NCBI GenBank assembly: GCA_963924555.1
Contig: OZ004583.1
Span: 7,578,582-7,642,581 of the forward strand
Direction: 5' to 3'
Length of the DNA: 64,000 nt
Source of the DNA: Crambe crambe
Lineage: Eukaryota; Porifera; Demospongiae; Poecilosclerida; Crambeidae
How positions within the stretch are numbered: the first letter of the stretch is position 1; each line of letters begins with the position of its first letter. Position numbers and translations under genes: made by a program. Of this stretch, positions 53,263 through 63,826 are shown one piece after another. A model generated the notes under the pieces. It saw only the letters and a list, made by a program, of their open reading frames with translations. It was not told the DNA's origin and did no database searches.

Positions 53263-56200
53263 TTAGTCGGAATGTGGCATTGCTTTCACTCCAGCCATTT
53301 TCCGTAACTTTTCAAACTGTTCTCGATGCAAACCTTTAGTTAGCATGTCAGCAATCATCTCATTGGTTGGACAATATTTCAGTTCAACTGCACCACTGTG
53401 GACTTGTTCTCGAATATAGTGATACTTAATTCCAATATGTTTCGACCGTCCATGGAACTGTGGATTCTTGGCCATACGAATAGCTGACTGATTATCTTCA
53501 AATATAGTAGTTGCTCCCTTTTGGCCATTCCCTAACTCAGTTGTGAGTTGCCTCATCCAGACTGCTTCTTGTGCTGCACTCGCTAATGCCATGTATTCAG
53601 CCTCTGCTGTCGATAGTGCTACACATGTTTGCTTTTTACTTCTCCAGCTAACAGCACATCCACCGATCTGGAAAAGATATCCTGATGTTGATTTGCGGTC
53701 ATCAAGGTCTCCGGCCCAGTCTGCATCTGAAAATCCGACAGTCGTACTTGAGCCTTGTTTGCCATACAACAAACCAAAATTGACTGTACCTCTGAGATAT
53801 CTCATTATACGCTTCACCGCAGTCCAGTGTTGATTGGTTGGTCTTTCAGAAAATTTTGCCACATTGTTCACAGCAAATGTGATATCTGGTCTCGTTCCAA
53901 CAGATAAATACATCAAACTTCCAATTGCTGATTGATACAGCTGTTGATCAATTTGCTTGTCATCCTCAGCTGCTTTCACTAACTTCATGCTATCCACAGG
54001 TGTACCGACTGGCTTTGCCTGATCCATTTCAAATTTCTGTAGAAGACTTTCAGTGTATGCTGGCTGTCCAATCCAAACTTCACCTGTATATTCATACTGA
54101 ATGATCTTCTTTCCGAGAAAATGATGTAGCTTGCCCATATCTTTGATGTTGAATTTCTTGGCAAGATCCTCTTTGACTTCTTTCATTCTCTTGTCACTTT
54201 TTCCAGCCAATATGATGTCATCGACGTAGACACCAATCATGAACATTTCTCCTCCTGAGGATGTGTAGATGCAAGGGTCACTGGCTGCCTGTATAAAGCC
54301 CATCTTCTTCAACTGAGTATCCAGTACAGAATTCCAGCAGCGCGAGGATTGTTTCAATCCATATATACTTCGCTTCAACTTGCATATTAAGTGTTCTTGA
54401 CCCTTAACAATGAAGCCCTCTGGTTGCTTCATGTAAATCTCCTCCTCTAATTCCCCATTCAAGAAGGCTGTAGTTATGTCGACTTGATGCAGCTTCAAAT
54501 CATTTTGAACTGCCAGTGCAATCATAGTACGAAGTGATTCGAATCTGACGACTGGACAAAATGTCTCATCATAGTCTGTTCCAAACTTCTGCGAGAAACC
54601 TTGAGCTACTAGTCGAGCCTTGTACCTTTCCACTGAACCATTAGCATCAGTCTTGAGTTTAAAAACCCATTTGCTCCCAACAGGTTTTCTGTCCTTTGGC
54701 AATTCCACCAGTGTCCAGACATTGTTTCCATGGAGAGATTCCATCTCTTTTTCCATTGCATTGAGCCAATTAGCACTTTCAGGACCAGCAAGTGCCTCTT
54801 CTGCAGTAACTGGCTCTTTCAGTTCATCATTAGCAAGATTTATCCTCATTCCATAAAAGTCTGGACATCGCCTTGCTCTTTCTGATCGTCGTAAATTTGG
54901 CTCTGCTTCTGTATCAGTGGGCACTTCATTCTGATAATCATCAGCGATTGATTCATCAACTTCATTGTTGGAAAAATCAAGTTCCACATAACGCTCTTTT
55001 TCTGGTTCAGCTTCCTCATGTTCATTTTTACACTTCACTTCATTGAATTTGACATCTCGACTGTGGAATACCTTTTGTCGGTTTGAATCGTAGAGTCGGT
55101 AGCCCTTGGTTTCTTCTCCATAACCAAGGAGAATGCATTTCCTCGCTTTGGAATCAAGTTTCTGCCTTTCATCCTTAGGCACATGACTGTATGCATCACA
55201 GCCAAAGATACGTAAATGATCAACTCTTGGCTTCATCCCTTTCCAGGCTTCAAATGGAGTCATATCCTGGACGGCTTTCGTGGGACTTCGGTTCCGTAGG
55301 TAGACTGCTGTGGATAGGGCTTCTGCCCAAAATCTGTGGGGTAGTTTTGCATCAGCCAACATTGAACGCACTGTCTCAACGAGGGTACGATTCATTCGTT
55401 CGGCCACGCCATTTTGCTCTGGTGTCTTCGGTACTGTACGCTCATGGCGTATCCCTTCGGACTTGAGATAATTTTCGAACTTCGCTGATGTGTATTCTCC
55501 ACCGTTGTCAGTACGCAAGACTTTCAACTTTTGGCCACTCGACTTCTCAACTAGAGCTTTCCATTTCATAAAACAGTCAAAAACCTCATCTTTGTGCTTC
55601 AAGGTGTAGACCCATACATAGTGGGTTCGATCATCGATGAATGTTAGAAAATATTCAGCTCCACCCAACGATGAAGCATTCATCTTTCCACACACATCAC
55701 TGTGAACAAGGTCAAGTGGTTGCTCGGAACAATTTCCTTCACTGGCTGGGAATTGACTTCTATGGTGTTTTCCAGCAGTACATGCCTCACAAAATTCAAT
55801 TTCTTTCGACACGTCATAGTCAAATCCATCAACCAAGTTGCTTCGTGCCAGCCTTTGGAGGCTTTGTATTCCAAGATGGCCAAGACGACGGTGCCAAATG
55901 TTTTCCTTTATTTCCTCAGTTGCATTGACCTGGTGACCCTCTCTTTGGCCTTTGCAATTGAGATAATAGAGACTTCCAATTCTTGTTGCCATGGCAATAA
56001 GCTTCTTATTCAAATTGTAAATTCGGCACTCTGCTTCATCGAATTGGACTGTCTTTCCAGCTTCTGTCACCTTGGACACACTCAGTAGGTTGTAGGATAA
56101 TTTTGGTACATGCAGTACATTCTGCAGCTTGCATTTTCTTGTCTCGCCTGACAATTTCATTTCCAATATGACAGTTCCTTGTCCAGTTGCCTCTAATGCA

Positions 56201-57138
56201 TGTCCATCACCGAGTGTCACCTGCAGAGGTCGCTTCAGGCTCTGAAGATCAATGAACAATTCATCACTACAACACATGTGACATGTTGCTCCCGAGTCAA
56301 CTATCCAGTTGTTTGCAGAACTAGCTGAGAGAGCATGGCTAACCAACAGTGCATCATACTCACTACTTGAATCATCGTTCTTTTGTCTCGTTGCCGCTTT
56401 GTTGGCTTTCTGGCCAGTGTCTCTTTTGAATTTTTTCTCATCGAAAGCTAGAGCACGGCAGTGTCGCTTGATATGACCAACTTTGCCACAATAATGGCAT
56501 TTTATGCCTTTCTTCTTGAACCGGTCAACTGTCATTGCCTTCTCATGACTCCCTTTTCCATCTTTGTCTTTCATTTTTCTCTCTTCATGTAGTAAACGTT
56601 CAGTGACAATTTCCATTTTAGGAACTTCTGGATTTGCTTCCAGGGCTGTAACTAGCATGCTGTATGACTCAGGTAAGCTGGCTAACAGATGCACAACACG
56701 ATCTTCATCTGTCACTGGAGCTCCTGCCACTGAGAGTCCTTCAAATATCTCCGTCATTGCTTTAATGTGCTTCTGGATTGAGCCACCATCTTTCAATCGT
56801 AGAGAATAGAGTTTTCGTCTTAATTCCAACTTATTTGCCCACGTTTTCTTCTGAAATTGATCAGATAATTTTTTCCAAACAGCAACAGGGTCTTTGGGAT
56901 CTCCAATCAAGTAGAGTAGTGAGGGTTCCACGGCCAACACAATCAGGGCCAACGCACGATCCCTCCTTGCCACGAACTTTGCGTGCCTTTCAGCTTCAGC
57001 TGTATCTGGAGCCGCTTCTGTTTCATCAACTATACCCCAAAGTCCATCTTTCATGAGGGCCATTCGACATTGAACCTTCCATGTTGGGTAGTTTGATCCA
57101 TTCAACGGGACGATTGCCACAGTCTTCGATTCTGCCAT
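53263..57138 (-). CDS. Copia Gag-Pol polyprotein
   Basis: One open frame of about 1291 residues. I choose the Met at 57138 (MAESK); an in-frame Met lies 5 codons upstream at 57153. Using numbering from that upstream Met: Gag-like UBN2 region 10-200; CCHC zinc knuckle CHYCGKVGHIKRHC 219-232; aspartic protease DSGAT 286-290; integrase zinc site H421, H426, C455, C458; integrase core D486, D549, E585 (DD35E); reverse transcriptase VDITTAFLNG near 891 and YVDD 976-979; RNase H with STAEAEYMAL toward the end. The domain order with integrase before RT defines Ty1/copia. It makes the enzymes for reverse transcription and integration of its own RNA. No stop or frameshift was seen, and Gag and Pol are in a single frame as in Drosophila copia. 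Possibly still active. Confidence 0.95.
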   Translation of the reverse strand: MAESKTVAIVPLNGSNYPTWKVQCRMALMKDGLWGIVDETEAAPDTAEAERHAKFVARRDRALALIVLAVEPSLLYLIGDPKDPVAVWKKLSDQFQKKTWANKLELRRKLYSLRLKDGGSIQKHIKAMTEIFEGLSVAGAPVTDEDRVVHLLASLPESYSMLVTALEANPEVPKMEIVTERLLHEERKMKDKDGKGSHEKAMTVDRFKKKGIKCHYCGKVGHIKRHCRALAFDEKKFKRDTGQKANKAATRQKNDDSSSEYDALLVSHALSASSANNWIVDSGATCHMCCSDELFIDLQSLKRPLQVTLGDGHALEATGQGTVILEMKLSGETRKCKLQNVLHVPKLSYNLLSVSKVTEAGKTVQFDEAECRIYNLNKKLIAMATRIGSLYYLNCKGQREGHQVNATEEIKENIWHRRLGHLGIQSLQRLARSNLVDGFDYDVSKEIEFCEACTAGKHHRSQFPASEGNCSEQPLDLVHSDVCGKMNASSLGGAEYFLTFIDDRTHYVWVYTLKHKDEVFDCFMKWKALVEKSSGQKLKVLRTDNGGEYTSAKFENYLKSEGIRHERTVPKTPEQNGVAERMNRTLVETVRSMLADAKLPHRFWAEALSTAVYLRNRSPTKAVQDMTPFEAWKGMKPRVDHLRIFGCDAYSHVPKDERQKLDSKARKCILLGYGEETKGYRLYDSNRQKVFHSRDVKFNEVKCKNEHEEAEPEKERYVELDFSNNEVDESIADDYQNEVPTDTEAEPNLRRSERARRCPDFYGMRINLANDELKEPVTAEEALAGPESANWLNAMEKEMESLHGNNVWTLVELPKDRKPVGSKWVFKLKTDANGSVERYKARLVAQGFSQKFGTDYDETFCPVVRFESLRTMIALAVQNDLKLHQVDITTAFLNGELEEEIYMKQPEGFIVKGQEHLICKLKRSIYGLKQSSRCWNSVLDTQLKKMGFIQAASDPCIYTSSGGEMFMIGVYVDDIILAGKSDKRMKEVKEDLAKKFNIKDMGKLHHFLGKKIIQYEYTGEVWIGQPAYTESLLQKFEMDQAKPVGTPVDSMKLVKAAEDDKQIDQQLYQSAIGSLMYLSVGTRPDITFAVNNVAKFSERPTNQHWTAVKRIMRYLRGTVNFGLLYGKQGSSTTVGFSDADWAGDLDDRKSTSGYLFQIGGCAVSWRSKKQTCVALSTAEAEYMALASAAQEAVWMRQLTTELGNGQKGATTIFEDNQSAIRMAKNPQFHGRSKHIGIKYHYIREQVHSGAVELKYCPTNEMIADMLTKGLHREQFEKLRKMAGVKAMPHSD

Positions 57139-57190
57139 TCTGATACTAAACAAAGTAGTTCTAGCTAGTCTAGTCTCAATGCCCGCGATA

Positions 57191-57204
57191 CTGGGCCCAT
57201 AACC
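57191..57204 (-). other. Primer binding site complementary to the anticodon arm of initiator Met tRNA
   Basis: Directly inside the 5' LTR the sense strand reads GGTTATGGGCCCAG. The plus strand (CTGGGCCCATAACC) is the anticodon-stem-loop sequence of metazoan initiator tRNA-Met. Drosophila copia uses the same half-tRNA priming, which is established for that family. Confidence 0.88.
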
Positions 57205-57358
57205 TATTGAAAAAACTAGCTACAAAGTCTTTAATCAGAGAATCAAAAAGCACATGGAACTACAACTGATCACGTGATGGTGATACATAAATGAAATATA
57301 TATATATACGGTGATATAATCAATATAAACCAATCCGTCAAAAGTGAATATTCCAACA
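57205..57358 (-). repeat. 5' LTR of the copia element
   Basis: 154 bp. It starts TGTTGGAATATTC on the sense strand and is followed by the primer binding site. It should contain promoter and poly-A signals, which I could not place exactly. Confidence 0.93.
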
Positions 57359-57459
57359 GATAAAGCCAACACATCCAATACCAAGAAGGAAAGTGGAAGA
57401 GAATATAGTGTTAACAAAAATCAGGTAGTGTATGCATGCATCTGTAATAAAATAGAATA

Positions 57460-58767
57460 CAGTGCCACAGGCTTAAAGAGTAGAACTTTTGTATTTTCAT
57501 GTTTCTGTGTTCCAGAGTTTGTATTTTCTAAGCTACAGGTCAGAGGGGTCTGAAACTCAGCAAGGATATAAATCAGCTATCACTCTCACTACATTACAAA
57601 TATCAATGCTGAAAATGAAACCGTATTGTTTATAAACAACTGCACGCGAAGGTACCTAAAACGGGTGTGGGATTCGCTTTTTTTAGCTCATAATTTCTAT
57701 AATTCATTTAGTCAAGGCCTACAATCTTGAACATTTCTTCCACTAGCATTAGTATCACTTCTACAGTTCTCTTGCCATCCTAAGTTTCCACAATATTCAG
57801 TAGAAGCTGTTTTTTCCTCATATTTTTAGGTCCTAATGTGTTTAGATCATATTTTGTCCAAATATTGTAGTTAAGATTCATTATTTGAAAAGCATGTCCA
57901 GCTAGTTTACATCGCTCCAAAAATCGAGTTCCATCCTTCAACGGTTTCTGCGTTACAGCTGTGTTTGTCGTAAAAGCTCGGATTCAGCAACAAATTGTAG
58001 CAGGATGTGACGTCACAAGCACCACGTGCTGGCCTCGCTAGTTTACCGCCATTTTCCCGCTGTAAGTTTGCAGACCTGTAGAAAGAAAATACAAGATGCA
58101 GACCCCTGTTTTAGCTTGCTAACATGTCGACTGACATCTTTTTACAGATCTGTAGCTGCATGTAAAACTACAATGGGAAAATGGCGGCAAACTAACGAGG
58201 CCACGTGGTGCTTGTGACGTCACAGATTTGTTGCTCGATCTCCAGTCTGGCGACAAACACAGCTGCCTGTAACGCAGAAACCGTTGAAGGATGGAACTCG
58301 ATTTTTGGAGCGATGTAAACTAGCTGGACATGCTTTTCAAATAATGAACAATATTTGGACAAAATATGATCTAAACACATTAGGACCTAAAAATATGAAG
58401 AAAAAACAGCTTCTACTGAATATTGTGGAAACTTACTTTGTGCTAGGATGGCAAGAGAACTGTAGAAGTGATACTAATGCTAGTGGAAGAAATGTTCAAG
58501 ATTGTAGGCCTTGACTAAATGAATTATAGAAATTATGAGCTAAAAAAAGCGAATCCCACACCCGTTTTAGGTACCTTCGCGTGCAGTTGTTTATAAACAA
58601 TACGGTTTCATTTTCAACATTGATATTTGTAATGTAGTGAGAGTGATAGCTGATTTATATCCTTGCTGAGTTTCAGACCCCTCTGACCTGTAGCTTAGAA
58701 AATACAAACTCTGGAACACAGAAATATGAAAAATACAAAAGTTCTACTCTTTAAGCCTGTGGCACTG
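57460..58767. mobile_element. 1.3-kb near-perfect palindromic Tc1/mariner-like foldback element
   Basis: The ends CAGTGCCACAGGCTTAAAGA and its reverse complement are flanked by TA on both sides. The arms pair for about 600 bp with few mismatches (for example AACGGGTGTGGGATTCGCTT against its complement near 58550). The centre near 58110-58130 is unpaired. Inside each arm are TGACGTCA and CACGTG words. No transposase frame is present. It lies just after the broken tail exon of receptor G. Confidence 0.85.
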
Positions 58768-58769
58768 TA

Positions 58770-59129
58770 CATGTAGCTGCTACCTTTTTAGCAATGATTG
58801 AAAGCATAAGTAGTACCATTAATTGGAACCACTTCCCACAGCTCTGTATGGTGTTAGCTAGCTAATTCCCATGAGCTAGCTATATAAATTTCTACTGTAG
58901 CCACATACTGATCTCTCAGTCCTATTATTTGTTATTCTTTCTCACTTAGCAAGGCTCAAACTTGACTTTTGTCTGCTCTGTATAGCTCAATTAATATTGT
59001 CTGCTAGTGTGCATATACTATGTGTAAAATTTGAAGTGCACGCAAACTAGCCAGACAAAAACTTGAAACTGCTTTTGCTTCTGCAGGGTGCTACATGGCT
59101 ATGGCTATATACGTAGCTATGGTGGGTTT
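58770..59129. other. No gene seen
   Basis: AT-rich sequence without coding signal or clear repeats. Confidence 0.45.
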
Positions 59130-59578
59130 GTACTACTGGACTGGACTACTAGATTGGACTAGAATACAATGTTAGCAGCCAAGAAGCAGACAACCTAGCT
59201 CAGACAATCAATTCAAAGCCTCATAGAGACGGTAATAGCTAGCTACCTGCTGGTGAGAAGCCTTCACTGAGATCATTTATGACTACAAAATTAATGTTTC
59301 CAACTTTAAAACAAAATAATGCACTTATCTATTTCCTGACTGGAGCTATTTTTTTCAACTGTAGATGTACAAATCCACTTCAATATAGCCACCCTTCAAA
59401 AGCAATTTCGATCAGCAGTTTTTTGTCAGGCTATAGTTTGTGCATGCTTCAAATTTTGTGTGCAGTGCGCTAGCAGACATGCAGAGCTGTCATGGCAGTC
59501 AGTCTTGAGTCATGCACGTTCGAGCCTTGTTCTGCAATAATAAGCGATTCTCTAGTGAGTCCAGTAGTCCAGTCCTCC
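59130..59578. repeat. Inverted repeat pair with CCAGTAGTCCAGTCC ends
   Basis: ACTACTGGACTGGACTACTA at the left pairs imperfectly with GTCCAGTAGTCCAGTCC at the right. Probably a small non-autonomous element of about 450 bp. Confidence 0.5.
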
Positions 59579-59874
59579 ACCAATTGTATACACCAGTACT
59601 TTAGTCAGCATTCGACTGCATGTGTAATTACATGGTGGGAAACATAGAATCAGGGTGTGGGAATTGTTTAATGTGTTATAGAGCACACAGAAAATATCAC
59701 ACCATGCCTTGTGATGGGGTTGATTCTGCCCAGGGCCATGTGACTGGAATATGTTCTAGGAAGCTTACAGTTAGGGTGAAACAGATATACAAAAAAGCAA
59801 GAAGCAATCATACCATATGTCATGAGGGGCTGTATGATTGGTTATCAAACATGAACTCTTCAAACAAAAACCTA

Positions 59875-60022
59875 CTTGACGTATATGTAGGGATTGTTGG
59901 CTGGATATACAGAACAAAGATCGATCCCATTTCCACCCTTCATCCCTACCCTTGTTTCCTTACTTTTTCGAGCAATGCATGGTCATTTCCACATTTTTTT
60001 CATTTCACCTTACTTGTAATAT
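59875..60022. repeat. Half copy of the 293-bp palindromic MITE family
   Basis: GACGTATATGTAGGGATTGT to TTTCACCTTACTTGTAAT matches the right arm of 43354-43646. Confidence 0.75.
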
Positions 60023-60029
60023 GAGGTAA

Positions 60030-62013
60030 TATTCTAAAATGATTGAGCATTATAATACTCACTAGTAATTCTGATTCCCAGCAGAGTTTCTGTGCTAAAA
60101 AGCATTCTTTTACGTTCACCATCTCCAAATTCTCCCATGATGATCCTTCACTGAATCCTCCCATGCATCTAGAACTCAGACTCCAAAAACTGGACGCAGC
60201 AAAAAAAAATTTGGTCATTGACTCATTGCAATTGATATAGTTTTTTTTGCATAATAATTATTGTAACACCTTTAAGCTAAAATCCTTCACTGAACGATAT
60301 GGCTGCTGTCTCTTATACTTGCCATTTGTAAAGAACAGTCAAAAAACCGGTCAAATGCTAGCACAAAACGAGTGGTTTCTTCTTGGTCAGTTTTGTTGGC
60401 CAAAAGAAGAGCCTTATGGATGGTCTCACTCAGAACCTATAAAACACTCCAGCAATAGTTATTATGCACATTGATATACGTAGCTGTAGGTACCTGTGCT
60501 GCCAAGTCCACTCTCATCTTTAAAAAAAACCAGTTAAGTGGATATGCTCATAATGCAGCTTGGGTACTGACTGCAAAGACGATTTTTTTCATACAATGCA
60601 ATAAGATGAACTTGCCATTATTCTGTTATGTTATGGTACTTGATGAATATACCCACAGTTGTCATGCCTTCAATGCCCAACAGTTGCGAATTGTTTTTAT
60701 CAGATGTGGCAGATCTGAGAAAAAGAGTGGATCTCTGCCATCTGATACATATGGATTGGAAACCCTTGTACAGCAAATCTTCATTGATAAACAATATATC
60801 CAAAAAGAAGCTCCCCAGTGACCTTGTAGCAAGGAGACTGTGCACTATGGAAAGTTCAGGGGTGAAAGGAGTCCTTGAACCACGAAAACCATCATTGTAG
60901 TATAGGGATTCAGTAACTATCAGCTTTAGCTAGAATGCTCAAAGGCGAGCAAATGGTTATTGATATCACCTAGGTTAACAAAACTGATGAGAGATCCATT
61001 GTGTTTATCATACACCAACTTCTCTCTGATGTACATCTCATCCATTAGCATCACAACACATTTTTCATACTCTTTGTAGGAGTCCAGCTTTGCTGTAGCG
61101 GCAAGCTGTACATCAACTTCATTTGAAAACCCCACTGTTGCCATCACATAGTGAGTGTAGTCATGCATGTGATGTGCACTGGGGTAGTGACTATTGCAAA
61201 GAAGTTCATATGCTCTGCTTGATTTGTGGTGCAAATATATGCACCATTTTCACCATCATCTCCTTGGTCTTCTGGATGCTGCTCAAATTGCTGTTGCCAA
61301 AATAACCTGGCAAATGAACATTCTGGAAATTGATCCATAATGTTGTAGTTATTTGGTATGTAAATCATCAGACAGACAGAAGAAAACCTTCTCCTTCCAA
61401 TACTGTACTTGTTTCTCACCCTGTCTAACTGAACATTGAAGATTTCTCATTCGTACATCTTTCTCTCTAGTGGTCAAGGAAGTGTAATTGGCATGGCTAC
61501 TTGGTCATTGCTCAGAGCCAGTAGTCTTTGGCTGAATGTATACGGAGAGATGCTTCTGTAGTTGGATCATTGCTGGCACCTATCATGTGATAAGTGAATG
61601 CTGTAGAGTCTATATGTGCAGTAATCTTTGTTCCTGTTGGTATAATTATTATGTGCATGGATGCATGCCTTACCACTATGACTCTTGAAAAAATACCATC
61701 CTGACATTTGAGCACTTATCAGCATTGCCCTGATATGTATATTTGCACTTTCGATCAATGATATCACTTTATCCACAGAATCTAGGCAATCAGGGGTGCA
61801 ACACTGAGTTGCCAGGTATCTTATTGTGATAGAGAACAATCTTTCTGCCCTCTTCATCAAAACCAACTGAAACTGTCCATGAGTTCCCAAAGTGGATGAC
61901 TGTAATTGATTATCCAGGGTTGACAAATCTGGTGCAGGAAGCCTTGCTTTGGGGATTGAGATAACAAGTGGATTTGGGTTTGCTCTTCTGCTCCTGTTCT
62001 TTCTCATTACCAA
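60030..62013 (-). pseudogene. P-element-like transposase relic
   Basis: Minus strand, several frames. 61419-61250 has CSFARLFWQQQFEQ. 61250-60926 reads WCIYLHHKSSRAYELL, LMDEMYIREKLVYDK and LGDINNHLLAFE. Around 60720-60480 the frame gives FFSDLPHLIKTIRNCWALK and later MRVDLAAQV. 60460-60360 gives VLSETIHKALLLANK and TTRFVLAFDRFFDC. 60200-60100 gives FWSLSSRCMGGFSEGSSWEN. These phrases follow the order of P-element/THAP9-type transposases, including a catalytic-type Asp block and the SD-x-PHLIK motif. Frameshifts separate them and no THAP zinc finger is found upstream. 62013-61567 may be its diverged N-terminal part. Dead element. Confidence 0.7.
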
Positions 62014-62952
62014 GAGGAACTTTTTACGTCCTATTTCCTCACTCTAATTTTAGTTTTAAAAGAGAAGCTCAGTGAGAACTTGTTCTTTGGCATACCATTT
62101 CCACCATTTACACAAGAGTATTATAATGCACAAAACTACATCCCATTTTCCACCAAAATGAGGCATTTAGGACTTTATTTTAGTACGTAGAGTTCTATAA
62201 AAACTATTTAGTCACCTACCTACAAGACCAAGCAACCACTTATTTGCATGACAAAATACTACAAAAATAAGTCACCAGGCTTTTAATTTATAATCATAAT
62301 AAAATATTATTATGCTAAATATCTTACCTTTTGCCTTCTTTTCTCACTTCTCTACAAGTTTTTCCCCATTCACCAGGTACCTACACGGATGGTTTTGCTA
62401 ACTGTATGCGTGCATGCCTGTTTCCAATCCTGTGAATGTAGTCTAGTATTATTATCTGTGGTATTACACATGCTTCACCATTTCCTGGTGCATGTATGTA
62501 CGGGGGTAACCCCCAGCTCTCGATCTGATGACCGTTGTATAGAAACTCTTGCCACTCTGTCGACCGTTGTATAGAAACTCTCACTATTTTCTCTGAAACT
62601 AAACTTTATCGAAAAATCTGCTCAATTTAAACATTCAAGAGTATCGTCTAGACATCATTGAGACTGAAGTTGAAGCATGATAAGTGCCGCTGGCTCCGGA
62701 ATAGTCTTTCAAAGGCAGAGAGAATTACCCTCGAGCAGGAAATCCATGATCATCCCCAACTCTGATTCTTGTCGCTGCTATAAATTCTAGTTCACTGTTC
62801 TCTTGCTGGTGATAGTTGGCCCATAAAAAATCTATAATTGTCCGAGAACAATATTGTAGTACAAGATAATGAAGAGTTTTGTAACAGACAGAGAGACAGA
62901 AGGACAAACTGACTACTGCACATGTGCAGAGGGTTAACCACTAGAGCTCAGT
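62014..62952. other. No gene seen
   Basis: AT-rich spacer. A short inverted pair around CCGTTGTATAGAAACTCT occurs twice directly at 62531 and 62565. No coding frame was recognised. Confidence 0.45.
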
Positions 62953-63146
62953 GACTTACCTGCTTGCCATATTTATGAAATGTAAGCTCCCTGGTCCTGA
63001 AACCTGGTTTGAACTTAGGCTCTAGTAGGCTGAATAATCATTCACAGTAGCTTTAAATGGGGGAACTAGAATTTCACTTTTGTATTTGTCTATATGCAGC
63101 CATGTCATCCCTACATAGAGAGCTACCACTCTATCTGATAGCTGTA
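62953..63146. repeat. Dispersed repeat also found at 47280-47490
   Basis: ACCTGCTTGCCATATTTATG through GTAAGCTCCCTGGTCCTGAA to CATCCCTACATAGAGAGC matches the right end of the element ending at 47490, with a degraded terminal hairpin. Confidence 0.75.
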
Positions 63147-63255
63147 CATTCTTGCCTTATAAAGCAAGACTGGAAAGTATCATCTAGCCATATTAAATTG
63201 TATATAGGATGATGATATTCCATTTGGAACTGTGAGGCCTGTGCGGGAGTTTTTT

Positions 63256-63336
63256 ATGGCTACTACAGTGTGTCGAGTCTGTCGTAAAGAATTTACTACA
63301 AATGTTAGGCTTTATTATTGTAGGGCGTGTGGCAAG
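63256..63336 (+). CDS. Possible first exon of a zinc-finger protein
   Basis: ATG at 63256 opens 27 codons reading MATTVCRVCRKEFTTNV and LYYCRACGK, then a GTATGT donor at 63337. The C-x2-C, 14-residue gap and C-x2-C spacing with YYCRACG resembles half of a FYVE/RING-type or zinc-ribbon finger. I could not find the next exon: the next 660 bases hold a foldback element. Whether this is a live gene is open. Confidence 0.4.
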
Positions 63337-63554
63337 GTATGTATAATTATGTAGCTAGCTATAAAGTTATAAGTAGGCTAACAGTCATAAGGAAGCAGAA
63401 AGAGAGGCAAGCTATAGCTTGATCACCATAAATAAGTTAAAAGACTATGCCTTGGCACGCAATATTTCATTAATCATCAAACAGTACAGATGAAGAATTA
63501 AGGTAGTCTCTTATTCAGTACGGTTTAGCGCATGCATGTGCAACAATATCTACA

Positions 63555-63826
63555 GACTTCACTTCATAGCTGCTGAATTTCCTATTTTTGGCCTTCATTT
63601 CTTTAGCCCTCTTTGCGATTATGGCAACTTCTTAATTGATGGAATCTAGCTAGCTAAGAAGAAAGTGGACCAGAAGGTTAGGTAAGTTGTACGAACGTCT
63701 ATCAATTAAGAAGTTGCCATGATCGCGAAGAGGGCTATACGTACCTGAAGAAATGAAGGCCAAAAATAGTATGCAAGCCAAGTGAAAAAGGAAATTCAGC
63801 AGCTGTGAAGCGAAGTCTGAATAGAT
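63555..63826. repeat. Foldback repeat with about 85-bp arms
   Basis: GACTTCACTTCATAGCTGCT through GGCCTTCATTTCTTTAGCCC and GGCAACTTCTTAATTGAT at the left pairs with the reverse complement at 63695-63825. Non-coding. Confidence 0.7.

Larger units (their letters stand above)
53096..57358 (-). mobile_element. Full-length Ty1/copia LTR retrotransposon
   Basis: Two 154-bp LTRs (53096-53249 and 57205-57358) flank an intact polyprotein. GATAA occurs on both sides (53091-53095 and 57359-57363), a 5-bp target duplication. In sense orientation the LTR starts TGTTGGAATATTC, like Drosophila copia. A primer site lies beside the 5' LTR and a purine tract (GTGAGGAGGAG) at 53250-53260 beside the 3' LTR. By eye the LTRs differ at one position (T at 53107 region, C in the other), so insertion is recent. 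It interrupts the last tail exon of receptor G. Confidence 0.95.

Noticed and set aside
53543..57056. Many plus-strand open frames of 60-130 codons
   Set aside because: They are shadows of the copia polyprotein on the minus strand and have no motifs of their own.
57190..57204. tRNA-like sequence CTGGGCCCATAACC
   Set aside because: It is only the anticodon-arm match used as the copia primer site; no full tRNA cloverleaf surrounds it.
60043..60900. Plus-strand open frames of 65-116 codons
   Set aside because: They lie opposite conserved P-element transposase blocks on the minus strand and are not themselves conserved-looking.
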